32,024 nucleotides of DNA from Pseudomonas kitaguniensis (lineage in GTDB: Bacteria; Pseudomonadota; Gammaproteobacteria; Pseudomonadales; Pseudomonadaceae). A program made the position numbers and the translations under genes. The notes beneath the pieces are model-generated. The model did not search any database and had not been told where the DNA came from. It saw only the letters and a list, made by a program, of their open reading frames with translations. Shown piece after piece: positions 1 through 7,875 of the stretch (position 1 is the stretch's first letter; the number at the start of each line of letters is the position of its first letter). Location of the stretch: contig NZ_VUAZ01000006.1 of NCBI RefSeq assembly GCF_009296165.1, forward strand, positions 1 through 32,024, given 5' to 3'.

Positions 1-1
1 C

Positions 2-268
2 ATTGTTGAGCACTTTCGCCGGGTCGATATACAGCGTTTGCGTAACAAGTTGATCGAGAAGTTCTGTGTAGAGGCGGGCGGGCCATGTACCTATACCGGA
101 GACGGTATGGCTGAGGTGCATAAGGGCCAGAAGGTCAGTCGCAGTGATTTTAATGCGCTGGTGGAGGACTTGATCAAGGCGATGGACAGCGAAGGTATCG
201 CAGTGCCCGTGCAGAATCGGTTAATAGCGCGGCTGGCGGCGCTGCGCGGTGAAGTGATCGAACACTGA
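2..268 (+). CDS. Group 1 truncated haemoglobin, C-terminal part (cut by window edge)
   Basis: The reading frame is open from the first bases of the window, so the start lies outside it and only the last 88 residues are seen. The stretch CTYTGDGMAEVHKG, followed by a DFNALVEDL helix and a final LARL-type helix, matches the E-F-G-H region of group 1 (TrHbN) truncated haemoglobins. The histidine in VHKG is the likely proximal haem ligand. Such proteins are small cytoplasmic haem proteins of about 120-140 residues that bind O2 or NO, so about a third is missing here. An internal TTG at 38 could be read as a start, but the upstream codons continue the haemoglobin fold, so I treat the gene as partial. 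A REPIN follows it directly. The family is fairly sure; the physiological role is unknown. Confidence 0.8.
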   Translation: MVEHFRRVDIQRLRNKLIEKFCVEAGGPCTYTGDGMAEVHKGQKVSRSDFNALVEDLIKAMDSEGIAVPVQNRLIARLAALRGEVIEH

Positions 269-310
269 TCCCAGTGTGGCTTCAATCCCCAAGCAGACTG
301 CATTCAAAAA

Positions 311-397
311 TGTGGGAGCGGGCTTGCTCGCGATGCAGGCACCTCGGACCATCAGGCATACCCAGTTGAGGCCATCGCGAGCAAGCCCGCTCCCACA
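311..397. repeat. REPIN (inverted REP doublet), copy 1
   Basis: The outer arms TGTGGGAGCGGGCTTGCTCG (311-330) and its exact complement (ending 397) enclose a loop of about 37 bases, giving an 87-base element. It lies between the converging haemoglobin and alpha-E genes. The same element occurs at 6483-6569 and 21412-21498. REPINs of this type are known in fluorescent pseudomonads, where they are mobilised by RAYT transposases encoded elsewhere. A transcript through it would fold into a long hairpin. Confidence 0.93.
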
Positions 398-400
398 GGT

Positions 401-1351
401 TCAGACCACTTCCAGGTACGAGCTGTGAATCGCCCGTGCCAGCTCGCGCACGGTGTCGATAAAGTCAGTCAAACGGCTGTGCAACCCGTCCTCAAGAATC
501 TCATCAATCCCGGTGTACCGCAGGCGCGCCTCAAACTCGGCCGCGAGGCGCTGCGCCGTGCGCCCATAACTGCCCGGCAAGTCTGCCAGGATATGACTCA
601 ACGCCTCAATGCACGCATGCAACGAACGCGGCACGTCGCTGCGCAACAGCAGCAACTCCGACACCGAGCGGGCGTTCAGCGCGTTCGGGTACAACTGGGT
701 ATACGCCTCAAAAGACGACAACGCCCGGAGCAGGGCGCTCCACTGGTAATACCCCCGCGCCGACAGGTCGCTGACTTCTTCCGACTCCTCGCCAAACATC
801 TCATAGCGCGCATCCAGCAGGCGCAAGGTGTTGTCCGCCCGCTCAACAAATGTGCCCAGGCGAATAAACCGGTAAGCGTCATTACGCATGATGGTGCCGG
901 AGGTAGCGCCGCGGAACAGGTGCGAGCGCTGCTTGACCCAGTCACAGAAGTGGCTGATGCCATGGCGCGCCAGGCCGCCGGCGGCGATGCTGCGCATTTC
1001 CAGCCAGGTGGCGTTGAGGTTTTCCCACATGTCGGCGGTGATTCGCCCGCGTACCGCGTGCGCGTTGCCTCGGGCGGCGCGCAGGCAGTTGTAAATGCTT
1101 GCGGGGTTTTCTTCGTCAAGGGCGAAGAAGTGCAACATGCGCTCGGCGTCCAGTTGCTGGTGCCGCTCCAGGTAGTTGTCCAGCGTACCGCTGCTGAGCA
1201 ACGACATCGCCAATTCGTCGAGGCCATCGCTGCGCCCGGCCTGCGGCATCAACGACAGCGAATAGCTGACTTCGAGCATGCGCGCGAGGTTTTCGGCCCG
1301 CTCAAGGTAACGCGACATCCAGTACAGATCTGCGGCGGTTCTACTCAACAT
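401..1351 (-). CDS. Alpha-E domain protein (DUF403)
   Basis: A 316-residue, almost entirely helical protein that begins MLSRTAADLYWMSRYLERAE, the typical opening of alpha-E (DUF403) proteins. The open frame runs further upstream, but that part overlaps the ATP-grasp gene in another frame. The ATG at 1351 lies two bases after the ATP-grasp stop and gives the family's usual length, so I chose it. The family is nearly always encoded next to circularly permuted ATP-grasp proteins, which suggests a shared role in making or ligating a peptide-like product; no reaction has been firmly assigned to my knowledge. The usual further partner, a transglutaminase-like protease, is not present downstream: the gene ends at a REPIN. 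Family assignment is sure, function is not. Confidence 0.93.
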   Translation of the reverse strand: MLSRTAADLYWMSRYLERAENLARMLEVSYSLSLMPQAGRSDGLDELAMSLLSSGTLDNYLERHQQLDAERMLHFFALDEENPASIYNCLRAARGNAHAVRGRITADMWENLNATWLEMRSIAAGGLARHGISHFCDWVKQRSHLFRGATSGTIMRNDAYRFIRLGTFVERADNTLRLLDARYEMFGEESEEVSDLSARGYYQWSALLRALSSFEAYTQLYPNALNARSVSELLLLRSDVPRSLHACIEALSHILADLPGSYGRTAQRLAAEFEARLRYTGIDEILEDGLHSRLTDFIDTVRELARAIHSSYLEVV

Positions 1352-1353
1352 AC

Positions 1354-2763
1354 TCAGCCCTCCACCACCCAGGTGTCCTTGGTTCCGCCGCCTTGCGACG
1401 AGTTGACGATCAACGAGCCTTCCTTCAGTGCCACGCGGGTCAGGCCGCCGGGCACCAGACGGGTTTCCTTGCCCGAGAGCACAAATGGCCGCAGGTCGAT
1501 ATGCCGTGGCGCGATGCCGTTTTCGACAAACGTAGGGCAGGTGGACAGGCACAAGGTCGGTTGGGCGATATACGCGTGCGGGCGTGCCTTGATGCGCTGG
1601 CGGAAGTCCTCGATTTCGGCGGCGCTTGAAGCCGGTCCCACCAGCATGCCGTAGCCGCCGGAGCCCTGAGTTTCCTTGACCACCAGTTCCGGCAAATGCG
1701 CGAGTACATGCGACAGTTCATCGGGCTTGCGGCATTGGAAGGTCGGCACGTTTTGCAGCACAGGTTCTTCATCCAGGTAGAAGCGGATCATTTCGGGCAC
1801 ATACGGGTAGATCGATTTGTCATCGGCCACGCCGGTGCCGATGGCATTCGCCAACACCACATTGCCAGCGCAATAGGCGGCCACCAGCCCCGGCACGCCG
1901 AGCATCGATTCAGGGTTGAACGCCTGCGGGTCGAGGAACGCGTCGTCGATTCGCCGGTAAATCACGTCCACCGCCTTGGGGCCGTCGGTGGTGCGCATGA
2001 ACACCTTGAGTTCGTGCACGAACAGGTCGGCGCCTTCGACCAGTTCCACGCCCATTTCGCGGGCGAGAAACGCATGCTCAAAGAACGCGCTGTTGAAGCG
2101 TCCGGGCGTCAGCACCACCACATTCGGGTTGTCGAGGCGGCTGGCGCTTTTCAAGGTGCTGAGCAGCAGGTTGGGGTAGTGGTCGACCGGCGCGATGCGC
2201 TGTTTGGCGAACACTTCCGGGAACAGGCGCATCATCATCTTGCGGTCTTCGAGCATGTAGCTCACGCCACTGGGCGTGCGCAGGTTGTCTTCGAGCACGT
2301 AATAGGTGCCATCGCCATCGCGCACCAGGTCGACCCCGGAAATATGCGAATAGATGCCGCGATGCAGGTCCAGCCCGACCATCGCCTTTTGGTAACCCTC
2401 GTTGCCCAGCACCTGATCGGCAGGAATGATGCCAGCCTTGATGATGCGCTGGTCGTGGTAAATGTCCGCGAGGAACATGTTCAGCGCGTTGACGCGCTGG
2501 ATACAGCCGCGTTCGATCACGCTCCATTCACTGGCGGGAATACTGCGCGGGATGATGTCGAAGGGGATCAGGCGTTCGGTGTCTTGCTCGTCGCCGTAGA
2601 GGGTAAAAGTGATCCCCGCGCGGTGGAACAGCAAATCGGCTTCGCGGCGTCGCTGGGCCAGCAGTTCCGGCGGCGTATTCGCCAGCCACCGGGAGAAATC
2701 CTGATAGTGCGCACGGCAAACGCCATCTGCGTCATTCATTTCATCAAAGAAAGATCGAGCCAT
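1354..2763 (-). CDS. Circularly permuted type 2 ATP-grasp protein
   Basis: A 469-residue protein beginning MARSFFDEMNDADGVCRAHY. It carries the features of the DUF404/DUF407 family: FDIIPRSIPASEW near residue 70, VLEDNLRTPSGVSYMLEDR near 155-175, and VVKETQGSGGYGML near residue 365. The last resembles the ATP-binding loop that is displaced towards the C-terminus in permuted ATP-grasp enzymes. Such enzymes are predicted to form an amide or peptide bond using ATP, but their substrate is unknown. It is the first gene of a two-gene operon with the alpha-E gene, separated by two bases, so the two are almost certainly co-transcribed and translationally coupled. Its promoter must lie in the 2764-3137 gap. 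Confidence 0.93.
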   Translation of the reverse strand: MARSFFDEMNDADGVCRAHYQDFSRWLANTPPELLAQRRREADLLFHRAGITFTLYGDEQDTERLIPFDIIPRSIPASEWSVIERGCIQRVNALNMFLADIYHDQRIIKAGIIPADQVLGNEGYQKAMVGLDLHRGIYSHISGVDLVRDGDGTYYVLEDNLRTPSGVSYMLEDRKMMMRLFPEVFAKQRIAPVDHYPNLLLSTLKSASRLDNPNVVVLTPGRFNSAFFEHAFLAREMGVELVEGADLFVHELKVFMRTTDGPKAVDVIYRRIDDAFLDPQAFNPESMLGVPGLVAAYCAGNVVLANAIGTGVADDKSIYPYVPEMIRFYLDEEPVLQNVPTFQCRKPDELSHVLAHLPELVVKETQGSGGYGMLVGPASSAAEIEDFRQRIKARPHAYIAQPTLCLSTCPTFVENGIAPRHIDLRPFVLSGKETRLVPGGLTRVALKEGSLIVNSSQGGGTKDTWVVEG

Positions 2764-2986
2764 TCCAGTACCTTGTCAGTGCCGAGGGTTGCGCAGGTGG
2801 CACTGCCGCTTTAAAAAACGCATTTTTTTATGAGCCCGTGGCTGATCGTGCCACTGGGCCTGGTCCTTACTTTCTTATGGAGTCGGCTCTGGGTCGGCGG
2901 GTAACGATTGCTCCTGTAACCGGGCAGATGAATGGATTAAGCAATGCGTGTGCCGAAACGCGCTTGGGCGCGCGGATTGGGTGGCA

Positions 2987-3037
2987 AGCGGGCTATTGTG
3001 GCGAGCCCGCTCTACCTGACAGCTCGCTCGCCACAAT
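2987..3037. repeat. REP-like inverted repeats of a second type
   Basis: Two interleaved inverted repeats are visible: AGCGGGCT (2987-2994) with AGCCCGCT (3004-3011), and ATTGTGGCGAGC (2995-3006) with its exact complement (3026-3037). The GTGGCGAGC core is typical of a different Pseudomonas REP family from the three REPINs in this window. It appears to be a single, partly decayed copy. Confidence 0.65.
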
Positions 3038-3060
3038 GGGTCATTGTTCAAAATGACCCA
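3037..3060. promoter_or_regulatory. Perfect 9-bp inverted repeat upstream of small membrane protein
   Basis: TGGGTCATT (3037-3045) and AATGACCCA (3052-3060) are exact complements separated by six bases. It sits about 78 bases before the chosen start of the membrane protein gene and abuts the REP-like element. No T-run follows on either strand, so a binding site or mRNA leader hairpin is more likely than a terminator. No regulator is implied. Confidence 0.45.
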
Positions 3061-3137
3061 AAAGGGTGCGCGAACAACTTGAACTTCTTGCACAGCCGGT
3101 TCTTCTAACGAGTCCAGTACCTGCATGGAGCACGGCT

Positions 3138-3683
3138 GTGCCCAGAATTATTTCCCCCAGCACGCCTGAGTCGGCTTTGGACGACCACAGCGAGCACAAC
3201 GCCAAGATCTTCGGTTCGCCCAAGGACCGGCTCGACTTCTATCGCCGTGAAATCCAGTACGAAACCACCATTTTGGCCAACCGCACCGACGCCTACCTGA
3301 CCGCGCAGTCGTTTCTGGTCATTGCCTTCGTCTCGGGCATGGGCAACCTCAACCCGGAATGGGGCAAATTGTTCACCGTGGTGGTGCCGGTATTTCTCGC
3401 GGCACTGGGGGTGCTCAGCTCACTGAATGCCTGGCCGGGCATCCGTGCGGCCTATGACATCATTGACCATTGGCACTTCAAGCAGAGCGAGTTGCTGCGC
3501 AGCGAGCCGTTGATGGGCATGGCCTATGACGAGTCGCCGCTGTTTTCCGAGGTAGAGTCCTCGCACAAGGGTTACCGCAAGTCCCTGTTGTTCTCGGTGC
3601 GCACGCCGTGGATCTTCATGGTGTTCTGGGTGGTGCTCGGCGCCTATGCGTTCTATATCCAGGTGGACAACCCCGGCTCATAA
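3138..3683 (+). CDS. Small membrane protein of unknown function
   Basis: A 181-residue protein that I do not recognise. A charged N-terminal part (DRLDFYRREIQYETTILANR, about residues 30-50) leads into two closely spaced hydrophobic segments, roughly AYLTAQSFLVIAFVSGMG and LFTVVVPVFLAALGVLSSL. A cytoplasmic amphipathic stretch of about 60 residues follows, then a last membrane helix (WIFMVFWVVLGAYAFYI) near the C-terminus. I chose the GTG at 3138 because GGAG lies seven bases before it. The frame is open back to a GTG at 3066, but that start has a poor ribosome site. The layout (helix, membrane hairpin, cytosolic helix, final helix) recalls small oligomeric membrane proteins such as the RipA family, but I cannot claim membership. 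It stands alone, followed by two tiny acidic genes. Confidence 0.75.
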   Translation: MPRIISPSTPESALDDHSEHNAKIFGSPKDRLDFYRREIQYETTILANRTDAYLTAQSFLVIAFVSGMGNLNPEWGKLFTVVVPVFLAALGVLSSLNAWPGIRAAYDIIDHWHFKQSELLRSEPLMGMAYDESPLFSEVESSHKGYRKSLLFSVRTPWIFMVFWVVLGAYAFYIQVDNPGS

Positions 3684-3762
3684 ATCGTTGGAACTTCATG
3701 GCCTCACGCGCACCCTTATAGTTACGCAGGCGGTGTTTTCCGAGCCTGCGAAGAGGTGACCC

Positions 3763-3974
3763 ATGACCACAAACAACGATCCGCAAGTCAGCAACCGCAA
3801 TGACCCGGCCATCGATGGCGGTGAGCCGCGCCCGGCACTGCCGCCGATGCGCCCAAAGACCCAACACCCGCCAGCGACCCCAAAGCCCGCGAAAACGACT
3901 ACAGTCCAGACTTCAAGCCCGAGCCTGAGGCCAAGCCTGAAACCGATGCCGATATTGATACCCAAGGCGGGTAG
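3763..3974 (+). pseudogene. Small disordered acidic protein, frameshifted
   Basis: The gene starts with a good ribosome site (AAGAGGTG) and ATG at 3763, reading MTTNNDPQVSNRNDPAIDGG. Around 3831-3834 the sensible frame changes. In the starting frame the protein becomes a proline- and arginine-rich nonsense tail that runs through the next gene. In the frame one base back it continues as GTAADAPKDPTPASDPKARE and ends in an acidic PEPEAKPETDADIDTQGG at a TAG (3972-3974), just before the next gene's ribosome site. Restoring one G in the CCCGG run (3831-3835) would give a 70-residue, highly polar, disordered protein. The cause is a real one-base deletion or a sequencing error. Function is unknown; the composition suggests a hydrophilin-like stress protein, which is inference only. 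Confidence 0.7.
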
Positions 3975-3985
3975 AGGAGACGCTC

Positions 3986-4120
3986 ATGTCCAAAGAACTC
4001 GACGACGAACTCAACGATCCGGGCAACGAAGACCCGGGCTCGTTGATGGATGATGCAGAAGTGCCGCTCAACGATCTGGACGAAGCGGCAGACGTAGGCA
4101 ACAGCGAGAATCAGGACTGA
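3986..4120 (+). CDS. Tiny acidic protein, 44 residues
   Basis: A short gene with a strong ribosome site (GAGGAG six bases before ATG) reading MSKELDDELNDPGNEDPGSL and ending in GNSENQD. About a third of the residues are Asp or Glu; there is no signal peptide, membrane helix or cysteine. It starts 11 bases after the stop of the frameshifted disordered gene, so the two probably share a transcript. Its stop overlaps the antiporter stop on the other strand by ten bases (4111-4120). I do not recognise a family. Its reality rests on the ribosome site, the spacing and the consistent polar composition shared with its neighbour. Confidence 0.7.
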   Translation: MSKELDDELNDPGNEDPGSLMDDAEVPLNDLDEAADVGNSENQD

Positions 4121-5463
4121 TTTTTCACCTGGGCACGTCGTTCATACCACACCAGCATCGGCTGGGTACTGAGGCCATGAACGACGATGCTCAAGGCGAT
4201 CACCGAAATCGTAAGGTTCACCGCCACCGCACTGCTGGTGCCGATCAGCCCGTGGTTGAGCGCGTAGAACAGGTAGTAAATGCTGCCGATGCCGCGAATC
4301 CCGAACCAGCCCATCAAGCCACGTTGTCGCCAGTCGATCAGGCTGCGCCAAGGCATCGCCAGCACGCTGACCGGTCGTATCACGCAAAACAGCAGCGCGG
4401 CCACCGGCAACGCGCGCCAGTCCCAGTGGCTGACCAGCACAATCCCCAGCAGCGTGACCAGGAACACCTCCATCGAGCGCTCCACCAGGCTGCCGAACGA
4501 AAGCATGTCGCCCATCATCACACCCGCGGCGATCTGCGTGTCCGCGAGTTCACTCACATCACCTTTCAGTGCTCGCTCCGGCGGCACTTCCAGATGGCCC
4601 ACCACTGGCAGCGCCAAATGCTCCGACGGCGTTTCAGCGTTGCCAGTGGACCGGAACTCCGCTTGGCGCAAGCCCAACCCTGCGGCGAACACCGACAGAA
4701 ACCCATAACCGCCCACGGCCTCCGCCGCGACATACGCCAGGGCAATCAGCGCCAGGGTCAGGTAATCGTTGGGCGACAAGGTGCTGTCCGCGTTGGTGAT
4801 GCGCATCCACAAGGCCACGCGCCCGATGCCGCGGCCCATCCAATAGCCGATCAACAAGCCCGCCGGCACGGCCCACAGCAAATTCTTCAGCACCCAACCG
4901 CCGAACCAGTCACCGTCAAACCCGCCGTGCTGCATGAACAACAGCGCGAAAATCACAAAGGGGAACGCCGTGCCGTCGTTCAAGCCGGCCTCACCGGACA
5001 AGCCAAAGCGCAGCGCGTCGTAGTCCTGCGCATTGTTGACTTGAACCAGCCCCGCCAACACCGGGTCCGTCGGCGCCAGAATCGCCCCGACCAGCAGCGA
5101 CACGCCCCAAGACAACTCGAACAGATAATGCAGCGCCAGGCACACGCCGAGGATGGTCAGCAGCATCACCGGCCCGGCCATGCCAAACGCGATGCGCCAC
5201 GTGCGATGCGCGAGCGGCAGCCGCAGTTTCAGCCCGCTGACGAACAGCGAAAACAGCACCGCCACTTCGGTAAGGTGCTCCATCCAGCGTGCGGAGCCTT
5301 TGATGTCCAGCTGCAACAGGTCCACCCCGAGTGGCCCGATTGCCACGCCCAGCAACAGGCACACCGCCGAGGTGGTCACCGGCATCCAGCGCAAATAGGA
5401 GGAGGTGAGGGCGAGTGTCAGTAACACGGCGCCCAATACGGCCAACCATAAAATAAACGTCAT
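4111..5463 (-). CDS. Cation/proton antiporter (CPA1, NhaP-like)
   Basis: A 450-residue inner-membrane protein with about a dozen hydrophobic segments. It shows the CPA1 hallmarks APTDPVLA at residues 130-137 and GEAGLNDGTAFPF at 157-169. The Asn-Asp pair at 162-163 is the ion-binding pair in this superfamily and is intact. Near the C-terminus, WFGIRGIGSIYYLFYAL (about 385-402) matches the conserved helix containing a functional arginine. The protein lacks a long cytoplasmic C-terminal domain, so it is a short NhaP-type exchanger of Na+ or K+ for H+, used in pH and salt homeostasis. It is transcribed alone. Which cation it carries cannot be read from the sequence. Confidence 0.9.
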   Translation of the reverse strand: MTFILWLAVLGAVLLTLALTSSYLRWMPVTTSAVCLLLGVAIGPLGVDLLQLDIKGSARWMEHLTEVAVLFSLFVSGLKLRLPLAHRTWRIAFGMAGPVMLLTILGVCLALHYLFELSWGVSLLVGAILAPTDPVLAGLVQVNNAQDYDALRFGLSGEAGLNDGTAFPFVIFALLFMQHGGFDGDWFGGWVLKNLLWAVPAGLLIGYWMGRGIGRVALWMRITNADSTLSPNDYLTLALIALAYVAAEAVGGYGFLSVFAAGLGLRQAEFRSTGNAETPSEHLALPVVGHLEVPPERALKGDVSELADTQIAAGVMMGDMLSFGSLVERSMEVFLVTLLGIVLVSHWDWRALPVAALLFCVIRPVSVLAMPWRSLIDWRQRGLMGWFGIRGIGSIYYLFYALNHGLIGTSSAVAVNLTISVIALSIVVHGLSTQPMLVWYERRAQVKNQS

Positions 5464-5649
5464 CGAACATGCACCGCGGCCGTGATCTATCCAGCTTGGA
5501 GGACTGTGGCCGGGCGCAGGTTCAATGTGATTGGTTCAAGCGCTTGCCGCGCGATGAACTGACATATTTCGAGTGTATTCTGGCGAGCGCGATAAACAAT
5601 CTGATCGGGCCGCAGGGGGGCGCCGCCGCCAGGCGTTAACCCCACGACA

Positions 5650-5681
5650 GGGATGTCTGCGACAAAAATAACTGACATCCC
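5650..5681. promoter_or_regulatory. Inverted repeat upstream of cdh
   Basis: GGGATGTC (5650-5657) and GACATCCC (5674-5681) are exact complements separated by 16 bases, ending 20 bases before the cdh start. The position suits an operator or a leader hairpin. No clear promoter boxes are visible around it. Confidence 0.35.
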
Positions 5682-5701
5682 CGTACGTTGAGGTTTTTTG
5701 C

Positions 5702-6454
5702 ATGAAGCGCAGTACCGTGTTCAAGATCGCTGGTGTGTTGCTGTTGGCCGCGGTTTTAGTCGGGTTTTGGACGTGGCGCGGCAACCCGGATGCCTTGTGG
5801 CATATCGTCAGCCGGCAGTGTGTGCCCAATCAGCAACAGCAGCAAAAACCCGACCCGTGCCTGGCGGTGGATCTGGACCGCGGCTACGTACTGCTCAAGG
5901 ACCGCCAGGGGCCACTGCATGTCTTGCTGATTGCTGCCGACAAAATCACCGGCATCGAAGACCCGGCTCTTGGCCGTGGGTTGCTGCCGCATTACGTTGC
6001 TCAGGCTTGGCGCCACCGCGACGTGTTGTCCAGCGGGTTGGCAAGGCCGGTGCCGGATCAGTATGTGGCGGTGGCGATCAATTCGCGTTATGGGCGCTCG
6101 CAGAATCAGTTGCATGTGCACATTGCGTGTTTGCGCGCGGAAGTGTTCGCCGCCATTAATCAGCCGCGTAACGGGCTTGATGAGCAGTGGCGGGTGCTGC
6201 CTGTTCAGCTAATGGGGCATACCTATAGCGGCCGCACGCTGTCGGCGGCGCAGGCAGAGGGCGTCGACCCGTTGGCGCTGTTGCGTGACTATGTTGAGAG
6301 TCGCAGTGACGCTATGAGCCAGTACGGTTTGCTGATGGCCTCGCGCGTTGACGGCAGCGTGGTGTTGTTGACCACGCAGGTGTCGCTGACCGAGCTGAAC
6401 CTGGGCTCGCCTGCGGAGTTACAGGACTATCACTGCGGTTTGTGGCTGCGCTGA
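5702..6454 (+). CDS. cdh: CDP-diacylglycerol diphosphatase
   Basis: A 250-residue protein with a single N-terminal membrane anchor (about residues 8-23, AGVLLLAAVLVGFWTW) and a periplasmic or membrane-associated catalytic part. RSQNQLHVHI at residues 132-141 carries the His-x-His motif of this HIT-like family. GYVLLKDRQGPLHVLLIAADKITGIEDP (about 61-88) is also characteristic of Cdh. The enzyme splits CDP-diacylglycerol into phosphatidate and CMP, taking part in phospholipid turnover. The length equals the family norm. It is preceded by a G-poor leader with only a weak ribosome site (GAGG nine bases upstream) and is followed by a REPIN, so it is probably monocistronic. Confidence 0.88.
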   Translation: MKRSTVFKIAGVLLLAAVLVGFWTWRGNPDALWHIVSRQCVPNQQQQQKPDPCLAVDLDRGYVLLKDRQGPLHVLLIAADKITGIEDPALGRGLLPHYVAQAWRHRDVLSSGLARPVPDQYVAVAINSRYGRSQNQLHVHIACLRAEVFAAINQPRNGLDEQWRVLPVQLMGHTYSGRTLSAAQAEGVDPLALLRDYVESRSDAMSQYGLLMASRVDGSVVLLTTQVSLTELNLGSPAELQDYHCGLWLR

Positions 6455-6482
6455 GCGCGGTCTTTAATAGCAGGGCTTTTAT

Positions 6483-6569
6483 TGTGGGAGCGGGCTTGCT
6501 CGCGATAGCATCAACTCGGTGTACCTGATGTACCGAGGTGCCTGCATCGCGAGCAAGCCCGCTCCCACA
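6483..6569. repeat. REPIN (inverted REP doublet), copy 2
   Basis: The same 87-base element as at 311-397, with outer arms TGTGGGAGCGGGCTTGCTCG and its complement. The loop matches the other two copies when read on the opposite strand, so this copy is inserted in inverted orientation. It lies between the converging cdh and EAL genes. A further partial arm (CCCACAGGCCGCTCCCACC, 6577-6595) follows it. Confidence 0.93.
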
Positions 6570-6612
6570 GACCTCTCCCACAGGCCGCTCCCACCGTTGA
6601 TAGCAGTTGGGT

Positions 6613-7866
6613 TCAATCCTCCACCAGTCGCTCCAGCAGCAATCGCTCCAGCGTCGCTGGCGGCAATGGCCGGCTAAACAGATACCCCTGAATCTGGTCG
6701 CACCCCGCATCCTTCAAGAACGCCAATTGCGCCTGTGTCTCCACGCCCTCGGCCACTACGCGCAGGTTCAGGCTGTGCGCCAATTCAATGATGGTGCGCG
6801 TAATCGCCGCGTCCTGCGGGTTGGTCGTCACCTCGCGGATAAACGCGATGTCGACCTTCAACGTATCAATCGGAAAGCGCCGCAGATACGCCAGGCTCGA
6901 ATAGCCGGTGCCGAAATCATCGATGGAAATCTTCACGCCCATGTCCCGCAGTCGCTCCAGGCTGGCGATGGTGTGCTGGGTGTTTTCCATCAGTGAGCTT
7001 TCGGTCAGTTCAACCTCCAGCCAATGCGCCGCGACCCCGGTTCGCGCGAGGATGCAGGCAATATCGGCGATCAGGTCGCCCTCGATCAACTGATGGCCGG
7101 AGACGTTGACCGACACTTCGACTGCGCCGATCGCGCCGCTCTGCCACTCGGCAATCTGTTGGCACACGCTGTCGATGACCCAGCGCCCCACCTTCACGAT
7201 CAACCCGAGGCTCTCCAGTATCGGCACGAATATCGCCGGCGACACGGCGCCGTAGCCCGGCCGCTCCCAACGCAACAATGCTTCGAGGGCGCATATGCGG
7301 CCGCCCGCCAGTTCAATTTTGGGCTGGTAATGCACGCTGAAATTGCCCAGTTCAACCGCCTTTCGCAAATCCGCTTCCAGCTCCTGGCGGGCCAGGTCAT
7401 GCACATTCATGCTGGCCATTTCGCCGGTTTTTAGGTGCAGTTGTTGCTCCAGCATCAGGCTATGGCTTTTAAACTGATCGCCGCGTGCTTTAAGTCGCAG
7501 CAGGTTGCGCACCCGCAGCCACAACTCGACGCGCTCCACCGGTTTGCTGATGAATTCCTCGGCGCCGCTTTCGAGCCCGCTGACGCGCGCGCTCGGGTCG
7601 CTGAGGGCCGACAGCATAATGATCGGAATGTTGGCGGTGGCTTCGTCGTTCTTTAATTGGCTGGCGACTTCGTAGCCGTCCATGCCCGGCATCATAATGT
7701 CCAGCAGGATCAGGTCAGGCGGCGTTTGCGCCACCAATAACAGCGCCTCCTCGCCGCTGCTCGCCGTCAGGGTCAGGTAGCCCTCGTGTTGCAGGAGGGT
7801 TTCCAACAGCTTGCGAACCTGTGGTTCGTCATCAACGATCAACAGTGTGGCGGGAGGGCTGGCCAT
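6613..7866 (-). CDS. Response regulator with EAL c-di-GMP phosphodiesterase domain
   Basis: A 417-residue two-domain protein. Residues 5-125 form a receiver with the phospho-acceptor Asp56 ([13 protein letters not shown]), the acidic pair at 12-13 and Lys108. A short linker with coiled-coil character leads to an EAL domain (about 160-410). The catalytic motifs are present: EALLRW (195-200), the glutamate in LEVELTE (283-289), [10 protein letters not shown] (316-325), the lysine in LKVD (336-339) and EGVET (373-377). An active phosphodiesterase that hydrolyses cyclic di-GMP is therefore likely, controlled by phosphorylation from the kinase two genes upstream. It starts nine bases after the single-domain receiver and closes the operon; a REPIN follows. 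No GGDEF domain is present. Confidence 0.93.
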   Translation of the reverse strand: MASPPATLLIVDDEPQVRKLLETLLQHEGYLTLTASSGEEALLLVAQTPPDLILLDIMMPGMDGYEVASQLKNDEATANIPIIMLSALSDPSARVSGLESGAEEFISKPVERVELWLRVRNLLRLKARGDQFKSHSLMLEQQLHLKTGEMASMNVHDLARQELEADLRKAVELGNFSVHYQPKIELAGGRICALEALLRWERPGYGAVSPAIFVPILESLGLIVKVGRWVIDSVCQQIAEWQSGAIGAVEVSVNVSGHQLIEGDLIADIACILARTGVAAHWLEVELTESSLMENTQHTIASLERLRDMGVKISIDDFGTGYSSLAYLRRFPIDTLKVDIAFIREVTTNPQDAAITRTIIELAHSLNLRVVAEGVETQAQLAFLKDAGCDQIQGYLFSRPLPPATLERLLLERLVED

Positions 7867-7875
7867 GGAGACGAC

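Larger units (their letters stand above)
2764..3137. other. Intergenic region with two hairpin-forming elements
   Basis: This 374-base gap separates two divergent genes. It holds a REP-like element (2987-3037) and a perfect palindrome (3037-3060), described separately. The T/A-rich stretch around 2812-2830 is the most promoter-like part for the ATP-grasp operon, but I cannot pick clear -35/-10 boxes. Short open frames here have no coding character. Confidence 0.5.

Noticed and set aside
425..1654. A 409-codon plus-strand frame across the alpha-E and ATP-grasp genes
   Set aside because: It runs antisense to two clearly recognised genes and across their boundary, with no ribosome site and no recognisable domain.
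4177..5424. A 415-codon plus-strand frame opposite the antiporter
   Set aside because: The composition is dominated by Gln, His and Arg, the usual shadow of a hydrophobic membrane protein read backwards.
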